Notes under the pieces: generated by a model
The model's database searches: none
Told to the model about the DNA's origin: nothing
Seen by the model: the letters and a program-made list of their open reading frames with translations, nothing else
In this document: one piece after another, positions 45,947-55,290 of the stretch
Layout of the letters: every line of letters starts with the position of its first letter
Position numbering within the stretch: the stretch's first letter is position 1
Assembly (NCBI RefSeq): GCF_014695775.1
Contig: NZ_JACJOX010000050.1
Coordinates: 124,001-188,000 of the forward strand
Direction: 5' to 3'
DNA: 64,000 nt
DNA from: Leptolyngbya sp. FACHB-60
Lineage (GTDB): Bacteria; Cyanobacteriota; Cyanobacteriia; Phormidesmidales; Phormidesmidaceae
Program-made: the position numbers and the translations under genes

Positions 45947-46936
45947 TTAATCTAGCCCCAGCTCGCGCTTGAGCAAGTTGATCGACTTTTCGCCAATGTA
46001 GTTGTCACAGACGATCAGCTTGGGCGGACGAATCAGGTCTTCGCGGGCTTCGGCGATCGCTTCTTTGACCGTGGGCAAACTCGCCTCGTCAAACACCACA
46101 ATGGTCTGGGCGCTGTGGATCACGGCGCTGAGCTTGTAGGGGTCGTCGGTCTGGGCCGACATCAGCAAAATTTCATCGCCCCGCAGGCTGTAGCTAATCA
46201 CCTCCGCCGCCCGCAAAATGCCGGTGCTGACGCTGACCATGCCCAGGCAGGTGCCCTTGGGCAAGTCCTTCAGCAGGCCCAGCTCTTTTTTATAGTCATA
46301 GATATCGACCGGGATGACGCGCACCGACTTGGGGGCCGCGATCGCCTCAGCTTCACTAATGAAGTAGCGGCTGGTCACCACCGTGCCCGAGCGAGTCTGG
46401 GCCAAAATCGTGTCGAGTTCTTCGAGGGGCACCAGCTGCACCGGAATGTGCAGCGCGCTCTCTAGCTCACGCACCATTAGCTGACCGGCACCAATGTCTT
46501 GGCCGGGGGCCGTCACCAGCACCCGAGCGCTACAGCGCAGCCGCCAGTCAATTTCAGCCAAAAATAGCTCGCGCGCCTGGTTTAGCGAGCAGCCCTGGCG
46601 CAGCAGCTCGTCCAGCCCGGTTTCGACCACATCGCGGGCCTGGGGAAACTCGGCCCACAGCACCGTCTGGGGGCGGGCGCTGTCGGTGCTGTTTTGCTCG
46701 CGCACGTAGATGCCAGAACCGGGCATAGCCTCGACCACTCCGGCGTCTTCGAGCTGGCGGTAGACCTTGCTGATAGTGTTGCGGTGCAGCCCTGTCTGCA
46801 TGGCTAGCTGCCGGGTGCTGGGCAGCCGATAGCCGGGCGGGTACTGCCGGGATGCGATCGCAAACCAGATCTGGTCGTAGAGTTGGGTCGACGCCGGAAT
46901 CTCGCTATCGGGCTGAATGTGAAACTGCACCACCAA
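45947..46936 (-). CDS. GntR-family transcriptional regulator
   Basis: 329 residues. The N-terminal ~75 are a winged helix (YPPGYRLPSTRQLAMQTGLHRNTISKVYRQLE, first and last words given: YPPGYRLPSTRQLA, YRQLE). The remaining ~250 form an alpha/beta domain resembling an effector-binding fold rather than an aminotransferase. Proteins with this layout occur in cyanobacteria, including one linked to photosystem stoichiometry (sll1961 in Synechocystis); orthology is only a suggestion. It is divergent from a dienelactone hydrolase gene. Confidence 0.87.
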   Translation of the reverse strand: MVVQFHIQPDSEIPASTQLYDQIWFAIASRQYPPGYRLPSTRQLAMQTGLHRNTISKVYRQLEDAGVVEAMPGSGIYVREQNSTDSARPQTVLWAEFPQARDVVETGLDELLRQGCSLNQARELFLAEIDWRLRCSARVLVTAPGQDIGAGQLMVRELESALHIPVQLVPLEELDTILAQTRSGTVVTSRYFISEAEAIAAPKSVRVIPVDIYDYKKELGLLKDLPKGTCLGMVSVSTGILRAAEVISYSLRGDEILLMSAQTDDPYKLSAVIHSAQTIVVFDEASLPTVKEAIAEAREDLIRPPKLIVCDNYIGEKSINLLKRELGLD

Positions 46937-47193
46937 ACCACCTCCAGGCTGTTGTCAGACAAACCATCATGCCCATTCTGCGATCAACCCAGTAAGGTCA
47001 GACCAACATCAGGGCCACTGAGAACTAAATACACCGACCGTACTGACAATTTAGGACGATTCTAAAAAAGTCGCTGGATTTTGTTAGCGACCCCCACCTG
47101 CCGCAATGTTTTTTGACAATTGTAGCCCTCTCTACCTAGAGCTAGGGCCAACGTTAAAGTAAGAGTGATCAGTATAGACAACGACAACTCGTC

Positions 47194-47949
47194 ATGCCGT
47201 CCCTAGTGCGTACCGAAACTATCTCTATCTCCAGCGGCGACACCGAGATTTTGGCCTACCTAGCCGAGCCCTCTAGCCCGGGCCGATTCGGGGCCATTGT
47301 CGTGATTCAAGAGGTGTTTGGGGTCAACAGCCACATTCGTGAGGTGACCGAACGGCTGGCCAGGGAGGGCTACGTGGCCATCGCCCCTCACATTTACCAC
47401 CGCCAGGCCCCTGGCTTTGAGGTGGGCTACACCAAAGAGGAGCTAGAGCTGGGCCGCAGCTACAAGCAGGGCACGAAGGCAGAAGAATTGTTGGCGGATG
47501 TGCAGGGGGCGATCGCCTACCTTTACAGCAAAGCCAATGTCATCCCTGAGGGTGTCGGCTGCATCGGCTTTTGTTTTGGCGGCCATGTTGCCTACCTGGC
47601 CGCCACTCTGCCGCAGGTCAAGGCCACCGCTTCCTTCTATGGGGCGGGTATTGCCACTATGACCCCCGGCGGCAGTGAACCCACCCTCAGCCGCACCGCC
47701 GAGATTGAGGGCACCCTCTACGGTTTCTTCGGCGAAAAAGATTCCTTAATTGCGGCTGACGAGGTCGATCAAATCGAAGCGGCATTAAAAGACCATGGCG
47801 TGCCCTACCAAATCTTTCGCTACCCCGGTGCCGAGCACGGCTTTTTCTGCGACCAGCGCTATAGCTACCACCCCGAAGCCGCCAGCGACGCCTGGGAGCA
47901 GGTGCTCCAGCTGTTTAAGACTGTTCTGCCCGCAGCACCACAAAACTAG
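47194..47949 (+). CDS. Dienelactone hydrolase family protein
   Basis: 251 residues, alpha/beta hydrolase. The catalytic triad is visible: Cys in GCIGFCFGGH, Asp in FGEKDSL, His in GAEHGFFC. The family cleaves dienelactone and other small esters; in cyanobacteria the substrate is unknown. The divergent GntR gene is ~260 bases away and could be its regulator, but no operator is clear. Confidence 0.9.
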   Translation: MPSLVRTETISISSGDTEILAYLAEPSSPGRFGAIVVIQEVFGVNSHIREVTERLAREGYVAIAPHIYHRQAPGFEVGYTKEELELGRSYKQGTKAEELLADVQGAIAYLYSKANVIPEGVGCIGFCFGGHVAYLAATLPQVKATASFYGAGIATMTPGGSEPTLSRTAEIEGTLYGFFGEKDSLIAADEVDQIEAALKDHGVPYQIFRYPGAEHGFFCDQRYSYHPEAASDAWEQVLQLFKTVLPAAPQN

Positions 47950-48259
47950 CCAGATCAGTAGACAGCCCCTGCGGTTCCTCACGATTTCTAAGCTGCGTCC
48001 TCACTCAGAGAGCATCGCAACGTCCAGCCTTGGGTAGCAAAAGGCCTCGGTATCTTGCTTGAGTGAGGATAGTGAGCCCAAACGTCCTCTTAAGCCCAAA
48101 GGGGCTCAGGGGGTAAAGGTTACAACCGATCCTGATTGCAAACAGCCTCTGGCTGAGGCCTCGCCAAACAAAATGTTAGACCTGAATTATTGTCAATTAA
48201 GTAGCCGGAACTTTTGGCGGAGTTATGAGTCAACTACCGATCACTCGCCCGAAGCCAGG

Positions 48260-48298
48260 CAACTGTCACATTAGAAAAGCTTTCTAATGTGACAGTTG
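48260..48298. repeat. Perfect palindrome with 18-bp arms
   Basis: CAACTGTCACATTAGAAA and its exact complement flank the three bases AGC. There is no T-tract on either side, so it is not a simple terminator. Confidence 0.9.
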
Positions 48299-48554
48299 AA
48301 ATAGCGGAAAGACTATTCGCCACATTGTCCAAAGCAGCTTTAGATTAAGGAAAGCGAGACACAATTATCTGTTCGTCTTTAAAGCAAGAGTCACTAAAGC
48401 CATGCAGTTACCTATTGCTATATAGAAACTTACTTTGGCTGACTTCCCTACTTCTTAAAAGGCAAAAAGCAGTTCTTAAAGCCAGATAGACAGAGTGAGG
48501 ACGACAGACAAATGCTCTGTTTACCACGAAGAGAGGTGCGCAAAAGCATCTTGA

Positions 48555-48596
48555 GTCGAATCTGCTGAGACGAATTTGCCGAGGCGAATTTACTAA
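48555..48596 (+). repeat. Three tandem 14-bp repeats before the SLH gene
   Basis: GTCGAATCTGCTGA, GACGAATTTGCCGA and GGCGAATTTACTAA are head to tail without gaps, 40 bases before the start codon. Shared core is CGAATYTRCYRA. Confidence 0.75.
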
Positions 48597-48636
48597 GCTG
48601 TGTCCGCATGTTAGTTATCTTTGGAGTTTTTTAAAT

Positions 48637-49872
48637 ATGTCTAATTCTTTTCGTCTAAAGTCTGGAACTGCTCTGATGTTAGCCCTAGGGTTGACCGTAG
48701 GTGCCTTTACGCCAGTGCTCACAGCCGCTCCGGTCGTTGCTCAAACCCAGACTCAAAGCCAGTTTGTCGATGTGTCCGCTAATCACTGGGCGCGTCAGTT
48801 CATTACCAGTTTGGCGAGCAGGGGTGTTATCGCTGGTTTCCCAGACGGTACCTTCCGTCCCGATGAGCCAGTGACCCGCGCTCAGTATGCCGCGATGGTT
48901 CGTCAGGCGTTTAGCCAGTCTTCTGTGCGGACTGCAACCACCTTTGTCGATGTGCCAGCCAACTATTGGGCGGCTGCGGCAATTCGTGAGGCCGATATGA
49001 TGGGCTTCTTGTCGGGCTATCCCGGCAACATCTTCCAACCCGACCAGAATATCCCTCGGGCCCAGGTGCTGGTTTCTCTGGCTAATGGATTGAACTACAC
49101 CGCCAGCAACCAGACCAGCGTTAGCGTCTATCGGGATGCCTCCTCGATTCCTGAGTATGCGGTGGCCAGCCTGGCCGCGGCTACAGAACGGCGATTGGTG
49201 GTGAACTACCCCGATGTGCAACTGTTAAGGCCCAACCAAACGGCAACTCGGGCCGATGTGGCGGCTTTCATCTACCAGGCTCTGGCCAGCCAAAATCAGG
49301 TAGCCACGGTCAACTCTCCCTACATTGTGGGGCAGCAGGTGGCGGCTCAGAATAGCCTACCGGCGGGCACAACCATGACCACGAACTACGCAGAGAGCGA
49401 CAAAATCGTCGTGCTCCGCGATGAGACTGCTGCTCTGACCCTGACGGTGGCCCAGGCCATCACTGATAGCACCGGGCGCGTCGTGGTGCCAGCGGGCAGT
49501 CAGGTGGTGGGAGAACTGCGCCCCAGCGGCAACGGCTCCCAGTTTGTGGCCCAGGAACTGGTGCTCGCTGGCGGTCAACGACTGGCGATCAACGCCACCT
49601 CGCAGACCGTGACCACGACGGAAACCATCCGCCGGGGGGCTAGCTTTGGCGAGACCCTGGCTGGAGCGGTGCTGGGCTCAGGTGCAGCGGCGGCGATCTC
49701 TCGCACCACCGGCGACCAGAGCGTTGGCACCCTAGAGGTCTTAGCGGGAACCGCTACCGGAGCCACCCTGGCCCGCCTCTTTGGCCGTGACCGGGTCGAG
49801 GTGATTGCTATCAACCCCAGCCAAGATCTCACCCTGACCCTTAACCAGCCCCTGGTGCTGTCAGGCCGATAA
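48637..49872 (+). CDS. SLH-domain cell-surface protein with TrbI-like C-terminal region
   Basis: 411 residues. The signal peptide ends near VVAQ (~35). Three SLH repeats span ~40-225 (FVDVSANHWARQFI, FVDVPANYWAAAAI and YRDASSIPEYAV mark their starts). The C-terminal ~170 residues contain a beta-rich part (VVVPAGSQVVGEL), a Gly/Ala-rich zipper-like stretch and a final beta segment that resembles the VirB10/TrbI C-terminal domain. SLH units bind peptidoglycan-linked polymers, so it likely bridges wall and outer membrane. A strong terminator follows. Confidence 0.87.
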   Translation: MSNSFRLKSGTALMLALGLTVGAFTPVLTAAPVVAQTQTQSQFVDVSANHWARQFITSLASRGVIAGFPDGTFRPDEPVTRAQYAAMVRQAFSQSSVRTATTFVDVPANYWAAAAIREADMMGFLSGYPGNIFQPDQNIPRAQVLVSLANGLNYTASNQTSVSVYRDASSIPEYAVASLAAATERRLVVNYPDVQLLRPNQTATRADVAAFIYQALASQNQVATVNSPYIVGQQVAAQNSLPAGTTMTTNYAESDKIVVLRDETAALTLTVAQAITDSTGRVVVPAGSQVVGELRPSGNGSQFVAQELVLAGGQRLAINATSQTVTTTETIRRGASFGETLAGAVLGSGAAAAISRTTGDQSVGTLEVLAGTATGATLARLFGRDRVEVIAINPSQDLTLTLNQPLVLSGR

Positions 49873-49914
49873 AAGCTCTGTTCAGTCACCTAGCCGAGTG
49901 GCTGCACTGTAGTT

Positions 49915-49959
49915 AGCAAACCCCTCAGCCTCCAATAGAAGGCTGAGGGGTTTGCTTTG
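49915..49959 (+). terminator. Terminator of the SLH gene
   Basis: AGCAAACCCCTCAGCC and GGCTGAGGGGTTTGCT are perfect 16-bp arms around a ten-base loop, followed by a short T run. Confidence 0.88.
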
Positions 49960-50159
49960 GCCTAACGATAGCGATCGCTTATTGCAGCCTTCAGCCTTTT
50001 GAACCATTCGCGGTACCAAGCTACGGGATAATGTAAACATGGATACTTCTGGAATTTTCTGCAAAGTGTAGAGCGGTGGTCAAAGACCAGCCCTAAAGGA
50101 TCATCGCTCCTGCCTGGTGTCAGACCCCTATCCCTGCTACCTCACCGCATTCAACCCCC

Positions 50160-51530
50160 ATGACCTACTATCTCTCCCCCCGCTTTCTCGAAAAGCTGGC
50201 GGTGCACATCACCAAAAACTACCTCAAGCTGCCGCAGGTCAAAATTCCCTTGCTGCTGGGGGTGCACGGCCGCAAGGGGGAGGGCAAAACCTTTCAGTGC
50301 GAGCTGGTGTATGAGCGCATGGGCATTGAAGTGGTGCACATATCTGGTGGCGAGCTAGAGAGCCCCGACGCGGGCGACCCGGCTCGGCTGATTCGCCTGC
50401 GCTACCGGGAAGCCGCTGAGCTGGTGCGGGTACGGGGCAAAATGGCAGTGCTGATGATCAATGACATTGATGCTGGGGCGGGCCGCTTCGATGCCCTCAC
50501 GCAGTACACCGTCAACACCCAGCTGGTGAACAACACCCTGATGAACATTGCTGACAACCCCACCAATGTTCAGCTCCCCGGCAGCTACGACGAAAACGAG
50601 ATTCAGCGGGTGCCGATTATTATGACCGGCAACGACCTCTCGACCCTCTACGCCCCGCTGATTCGCGACGGGCGTATGGACAAGTTCTACTGGCAGCCCG
50701 ATCGCAGCGATCGCATCGGCATTGTCGGCGGCATCTTTGAACCCGACAACCTCTCACCCCAGGATGTCACCCTGCTGGTAGACACCTTTCCGACCCAGGC
50801 GATCGACTTTTTTGGGGCCGTGCGCGCCCAGATCTACAACGAGCAGATCCGCGACTTTATCTATTCTGTGGGGCTAGAAAATGTCTCCCGCAGCGTGGTC
50901 AACACCACCACGCCGCCCACCTTTCGCCGGCCCGACTTTAGCATCTCGCATTTGATTGAGGTGGGCGATCGCCTGGTGCGCGAACAGCGTCGGGTCGACG
51001 ACATGCGCCTCGCCAACGAATACAACCGCGTTCTACAGTCGGGTGGTGCGTCCTCAGCCCCTGATGGCAGCTTTTATCGGGCCTACGACCCCAACGACAC
51101 CCCCTCCGACGCCGAGGACACTATCGGGGGCAATGCCGTCAGGGCATCTAGCAACGGCAACGGCGACTCCCCCCAGTGCCCAATGCCCGAGTCGTCTCAG
51201 TCCACCCACTCCCCCACTCCCCCACCCATCCACCCTCCTACCCATCCACCCTCCCACCCATCTACCCTCCCCCCCGAGGTGCGCGATCAGGTCAACAACA
51301 TCCTTTCCCAGGGCTATCGTCTCGCCCTGGAGCATGTCGATCAGCGGCGGTTTCAAACCAACGCCTGGCAGAGCGGCCCCACCCTGCCCAGCCAAGATGC
51401 CGCCAGCGCCAGCGCCGCCCTCGAGCGCTGCCTGGGCGACTATGCCCAAGACTATGTGCGGCTGATCGGCATTGACCCTAAAACTAAACAGCGGGTCATG
51501 GAGCAGATTATTCAGCGGCCTAAACGTTAA
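50160..51530 (+). CDS. rca: Rubisco activase with C-terminal RbcS-like (SSUL) domain
   Basis: 456 residues. The AAA+ core (1-~290) carries Walker A GVHGRKGEGKTF and Walker B VLMINDIDAGAG with the Rca-type NTLMNIADNPTNVQLPG region (NTLMNIADNP shown). A low-complexity linker (~300-375) follows, including a Pro/His/Ser/Thr run from 51199 to 51276. The C-terminal ~85 residues (VNNILSQGYRLALEH, RRFQTNAWQS, YVRLIGIDPK) match the Rubisco small-subunit-like domain of CcmM, which brings the activase into carboxysomes. It removes inhibitory sugar phosphates from Rubisco. rbcLS is not in the window. Confidence 0.95.
   Translation: MTYYLSPRFLEKLAVHITKNYLKLPQVKIPLLLGVHGRKGEGKTFQCELVYERMGIEVVHISGGELESPDAGDPARLIRLRYREAAELVRVRGKMAVLMINDIDAGAGRFDALTQYTVNTQLVNNTLMNIADNPTNVQLPGSYDENEIQRVPIIMTGNDLSTLYAPLIRDGRMDKFYWQPDRSDRIGIVGGIFEPDNLSPQDVTLLVDTFPTQAIDFFGAVRAQIYNEQIRDFIYSVGLENVSRSVVNTTTPPTFRRPDFSISHLIEVGDRLVREQRRVDDMRLANEYNRVLQSGGASSAPDGSFYRAYDPNDTPSDAEDTIGGNAVRASSNGNGDSPQCPMPESSQSTHSPTPPPIHPPTHPPSHPSTLPPEVRDQVNNILSQGYRLALEHVDQRRFQTNAWQSGPTLPSQDAASASAALERCLGDYAQDYVRLIGIDPKTKQRVMEQIIQRPKR
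51199..51276 (+). repeat. C-rich low-complexity repeat inside the rca linker
   Basis: Irregular copies of CCCAYCCACCC and CCCACTC make up this stretch, the same words found in intergenic spacers at 8222-8269 and 31211-31250. Here they are in frame and encode a Pro/His/Ser/Thr linker. Confidence 0.8.
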
Positions 51531-51656
51531 CGGTTTTTCTTAACAGCGCAGTGCCGAGCCAATTTGGTGGCAGGATAAAGAGCTAGGCGGATCTCTGACG
51601 GTGCTAGCGGAGGATTGCTGCGCGTTTGCGTTAACTTTGAGAGCAGTTTGGCCAAG

Positions 51657-53114
51657 ATGTCAAAATATCACCGACTTTCCTCGGGAATTGAAGGACTGGA
51701 TGAAGTTTTAGAGGGAGGGTTTCCGGCGGGGCAGGCCTATTTGGCCAGAGGTGGGCCGGGCTGCGGCAAAACCACCCTGGGGTGGCACTTTCTCACCACC
51801 AACCTAGACGACGGCACCCCGCGCCTCTTCATCAGCCTCGGAGAATCGATGGAACAGCTGCGGCGCAACGGCGCGGCGTCCGGCTTTCCGGTCGATGCGG
51901 TGCATGTCTTAGATTTGAGCCCTAACGCCGACTTTTTTGTGCAAAACCAGGGTTACGACATTTTTGCGGCTGCCCAGGTCGAGCAGGGGCCGCTGACGGA
52001 GCGAATTGTCGAGCAGGTCAGCGCGCTCAAGCCCCAGCGGGTATTTATCGACTCGATGACCCAGCTGCGCTACCTGGCCACTGACGCCTATCAATTTCGT
52101 CAGCAGGTGGTGGGGTTTTTGCGTTTTTTGCTCCACCAGGGGGCCACGGTGCTGTTTACCTCTGAGAGCAGCCAGGAGGCCCCCGATGAGGATTTGCAGT
52201 TTATTAGCGACGGCATTCTCACGTTGCAAATGCAGGAGGAGGGCCGCCATGTGCAGGTGTCTAAACTGCGGGGCGGCACATTTCGCAAGGGCCTCCACTC
52301 AATGCGGATCAGCGATCGCGGCCTAGTGGTCTTTCCCCATCTGGTGCCGGTTGACGAGCCGGTAGCCACCGCCGCGCCGCGCCTCTGCCCGGCGGGCATT
52401 CCTGAAATTGACGAGCTACTCAGCGGCGGCATTGAGACCAGCACGGTGACGATTATCTCTGGCCCCAGCGGCGTGGGCAAAACCACCCTGGGGCTGCAAT
52501 TCATCAAAGAGGCGGCGGGACGAGGCGATCGCTCGGTCGTCTATCTGTTTGAGGAGGCGGTCGATACCCTGCTCAACCGCTGTGAAGGCATCAACATTCC
52601 GGTGCGGGCGATGGTCAACCGGGGCACCTTGGCGATCTTTAAAGTTGACCCATTGCTATACTCCCCCGATGAATTTGCCCACCAAGTGCGCCTCGAAGTG
52701 GAAAAGGCGGGCACCCAGCTGATCATGATCGACAGCGTGCTGGGCTATAAGCTGTCCTTCAAAGAAGACGACCTGATTCGCAACATTCACGGCCTTTGCC
52801 AGTACCTCAAAGGGCGCGGGGTGACCACCATCCTCACCAACGAAGTCGAGTCGATTACCGGTGACTTTAGAGCGACGGAGCTGGGCGTGTCCTACCTGGC
52901 CGACAACATTATTTTTCTGCGCTATCTAGAAATGCGGGGGCAAATGCGGCGAGCGATTGGCGTTTTAAAGAAACGCCTCAGCGATTTTGAGAAGACTTTA
53001 CGGGAGTTTGAAATTTCTCGCTACGGCATCAAGGTTGGTCGGCCGCTAACTCAGCTGCGGGGCATCTTGAGTGGAGTTCCTGAATTCATTAAGCCCCACG
53101 AAAATGAGCCGTGA
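51657..53114 (+). CDS. KaiC-like double RecA-fold ATPase
   Basis: 485 residues from ATG 51657 (MSKYHRLSSGIEG). Two KaiC domains each have a Walker A (GGPGCGKTT ~32, GPSGVGKTT ~277). In the second, the FEE catalytic pair is present (YLFEEAVD); in the first it reads LGES. Around the KaiC autophosphorylation site the second domain has VSY where clock KaiC has IST, so the Thr is missing. It is a KaiC relative rather than the KaiABC clock protein; no kaiA or kaiB is nearby. It overlaps a diguanylate cyclase gene by 11 bases. Confidence 0.9.
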   Translation: MSKYHRLSSGIEGLDEVLEGGFPAGQAYLARGGPGCGKTTLGWHFLTTNLDDGTPRLFISLGESMEQLRRNGAASGFPVDAVHVLDLSPNADFFVQNQGYDIFAAAQVEQGPLTERIVEQVSALKPQRVFIDSMTQLRYLATDAYQFRQQVVGFLRFLLHQGATVLFTSESSQEAPDEDLQFISDGILTLQMQEEGRHVQVSKLRGGTFRKGLHSMRISDRGLVVFPHLVPVDEPVATAAPRLCPAGIPEIDELLSGGIETSTVTIISGPSGVGKTTLGLQFIKEAAGRGDRSVVYLFEEAVDTLLNRCEGINIPVRAMVNRGTLAIFKVDPLLYSPDEFAHQVRLEVEKAGTQLIMIDSVLGYKLSFKEDDLIRNIHGLCQYLKGRGVTTILTNEVESITGDFRATELGVSYLADNIIFLRYLEMRGQMRRAIGVLKKRLSDFEKTLREFEISRYGIKVGRPLTQLRGILSGVPEFIKPHENEP

Positions 53115-54135
53115 TGTTTCGCCACCCTTCGTTGGGTCTCTCCTAGATCCCGAGCATCAATGGCAGTATCGCGTGCTGCTAGGGGTAGACCATCAGCAAA
53201 ATCGCCAGCTTTTGTCAGCGTTGTTAAGTCGGTTTTATAGCCTGCAAGATTTGTCAGCGGTAGCGCTCAAGTGGGGCCAAGCGTTTGACCTGTGCATTTT
53301 TGACACCGCGTTTTTGGGACGCTGTAGAGAACACATCGCCCAACAGAGAGCGGCGGCTGGCCCGGTGTTTTTACCCTTTTTGCTGCTGCTCAAGCGCCAC
53401 CACCTGCCCTTGATGACGCCACCCCAGCGCCAGCAAGTGGACGATGTGATTACGATGCCCGTCGACCAGACCGAGCTGCTGCTGCGGGTAGAGTCGCTGC
53501 TGCGCGCCCGACAGCAGTCGCTGAAGCTCAGCGCCATGCTGGCCCAAGAGCGGTTGCTGGAGCAGCAACTAGCGGCCGACAACGAAATCCTCCAGCAGCT
53601 GGCGGTTCAGGATAGTCTGACCGGCATTCCCAACCGGCGCGCCTTTGACGAAAAGCTGGCCTACGAGTGGAAGCTCGGCCGCCGCGAACAAACTCCGCTG
53701 ACGGTGGTGCTCTGCGATGTTGATTACTTTAAGCCCTACAACGACACTTACGGCCACATTTCGGGGGATCAGTGTCTGCGGGCGATCGCAGGCGTGCTCG
53801 ACACCGTAATTCGGCGACCGGCGGATTTGGCCGCCCGCTACGGCGGCGAAGAGTTTGCGCTGGTTCTGCCAAAAACCGACTTAGAAGGCGCGCTGCACCT
53901 GTTGAACTGCCTGCGCAGCATCCTGCGAGCCCGCGCCATCGCCCACCCAAAATCGCCGGTCAGTCCCTACGTCAGTCTGAGTTTTGGCGTGGCTACGGCC
54001 GTGCCCGAGCAGCGATTGCAGCCTGAAGATCTGCTGCGGGCTGCCGATGCGGCCCTCTACCGGGCCAAAGCCGAAGGCCGCGATCGCATCGTTGTAGCCT
54101 CTAACCTCAGTGCTGCTCCGCTCCAGCAGACCTAG
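53104..54135 (+). CDS. Diguanylate cyclase with N-terminal receiver-like domain
   Basis: 343 residues from ATG 53104 ([11 protein letters not shown]), overlapping the KaiC-like gene by 11 bases. Residues ~20-145 look like a degenerate receiver domain (LCIFDTAFL has an Asp in the phospho-site position). A coiled helix leads into the GGDEF domain (~180-345) with the active GGEEF ([12 protein letters not shown]). No clear RxxD inhibitory site is seen upstream of it. It should make c-di-GMP, and its coupling to the KaiC-like ATPase suggests a joint signalling unit. Confidence 0.9.
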   Translation: MSRDVSPPFVGSLLDPEHQWQYRVLLGVDHQQNRQLLSALLSRFYSLQDLSAVALKWGQAFDLCIFDTAFLGRCREHIAQQRAAAGPVFLPFLLLLKRHHLPLMTPPQRQQVDDVITMPVDQTELLLRVESLLRARQQSLKLSAMLAQERLLEQQLAADNEILQQLAVQDSLTGIPNRRAFDEKLAYEWKLGRREQTPLTVVLCDVDYFKPYNDTYGHISGDQCLRAIAGVLDTVIRRPADLAARYGGEEFALVLPKTDLEGALHLLNCLRSILRARAIAHPKSPVSPYVSLSFGVATAVPEQRLQPEDLLRAADAALYRAKAEGRDRIVVASNLSAAPLQQT

Positions 54136-54491
54136 CTGCCCCGGTAGGTGCTGTAAGACCAAGGCGACACCAGCAGCGGTACGTGAAAGTTGCCGCTGGG
54201 GTCAGCGATCGTAAACCGAACCGGTATTTGGTCTAAAAACGGAGGATCAGAAAGCGCTGCACCCGTTGTGGCGAAATAAGCTGCCACATCGAAGGTGATT
54301 TCGTAGGTGCCTTTGTGCAGCTCGTCACCCTCTAGCAGCGGCTCATCGGTGCGACCATCGCTGTTAGTTTCAACAGTTTTTAGCGCTGTTTTAATGTCGG
54401 CTTCATTGCTAATGGCCCAGACTGTGAGCCGCAGCGAGGCGGCGGGCTTACCCAAGGCTGTATCAAGAACGTGGGTGGAGAGTCTGCCCAT
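54132..54491 (-). CDS. uraH: 5-hydroxyisourate hydrolase
   Basis: 119 residues, transthyretin-like. The family signatures are [14 protein letters not shown] at the N-terminus and the terminal YRGS. It acts after uricase in urate breakdown toward allantoin. It is convergent with the diguanylate cyclase and overlaps it by four bases. No uricase or OHCU decarboxylase gene is in this window. Confidence 0.94.
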   Translation of the reverse strand: MGRLSTHVLDTALGKPAASLRLTVWAISNEADIKTALKTVETNSDGRTDEPLLEGDELHKGTYEITFDVAAYFATTGAALSDPPFLDQIPVRFTIADPSGNFHVPLLVSPWSYSTYRGS

Positions 54492-54738
54492 TGTGGTGAT
54501 AAATCATGCCAGGTAACTACAGACAAAGCATATAGTAAGAAACCCTTGGATGGGGGTGCAACCCAAATTATTCGCCATGCTGTGCTCAGGCAACATCAAT
54601 TTATCTTTTCTGTTTTTTCTGGCCGCGCACAATCTTGCCCCGTCCTTTGCTGAGAGGAGAATTGTTCGTTAGCCTGGCTCTAGTGAATAGATCGGCTCTC
54701 AGGATTTCTACAGCTATTTGACAGGCGATTTAGACAAT

Positions 54739-55290
54739 ATGGCCCATTCCTCAAATTCCCAATCTAAGCCCAAGTACCCTAGTCGGCGGAGTCTGCTCAG
54801 GTATATGGCTGGGGGCAGTCTAGGGGCGATCGCCATGGTTTTCTCACGGCCCCAGCCAGCGGCGGCCCAAGACCTTGAGGAGCTGTGCTCAACGTTTCCG
54901 CAGAATTCTCGCTGCCTCGACTATTTGCCGGGGGTGCAGGCGTTGAATGCGGAGGGTGAGGCGATCGCCGTCGATACCTTCTTGCCCACCACCACGCCAG
55001 GAGTTCCGCAGCCGGTACAGGGATTGCCCAGCGTGACCTATTTGGTAATTGAGGAGGGGCCGGCAATTGCCTCCTACGGTCTGCGCCCCATCTGCCCCCA
55101 CCGAGGCTGCGCTGTGATCTGGCAGGCTGAACAAAACCGCTTTGCCTGCCCTTGCCACGGCTCGAAATTTGATGCTGAGGGACGGGTGCTGCGAGGGCCA
55201 GCTCGCAAACCGTTGCCGCTGGTCACCGTGGTCGAACGGCAAAACCAAATTCGCCTAGTCGATCGGACTCCCTCCGTCGATCCACGCTAG
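54739..55290 (+). CDS. Rieske-type [2Fe-2S] protein with Tat signal
   Basis: 183 residues from ATG 54739 ([10 protein letters not shown]). A twin-arginine signal ([12 protein letters not shown]) is followed by a hydrophobic segment and AAA cleavage region. The cluster ligands are in CPHRGC and CPCHGS. Cytochrome b6f PetC usually has CTHLGC at the first box, so this is a divergent PetC-like or soluble Rieske protein. Its redox partner is unknown and petA is not adjacent. Confidence 0.9.
   Translation: MAHSSNSQSKPKYPSRRSLLRYMAGGSLGAIAMVFSRPQPAAAQDLEELCSTFPQNSRCLDYLPGVQALNAEGEAIAVDTFLPTTTPGVPQPVQGLPSVTYLVIEEGPAIASYGLRPICPHRGCAVIWQAEQNRFACPCHGSKFDAEGRVLRGPARKPLPLVTVVERQNQIRLVDRTPSVDPR

Larger units (their letters stand above)
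47950..48636. other. Long intergenic region upstream of the SLH gene
   Basis: No supported gene; a 71-codon TTG frame at 48059-48274 has no family features. The region holds a perfect palindrome (48260-48298) and three 14-bp direct repeats (48555-48596), then a GGAG ribosome-binding site before the SLH gene. A long leader or an unrecognised RNA is possible. Confidence 0.6.

Noticed and set aside
48059-48274. 71-codon TTG-start frame between dienelactone hydrolase and the SLH gene
   Set aside because: No family similarity, no ribosome-binding site and a composition like the surrounding non-coding DNA.
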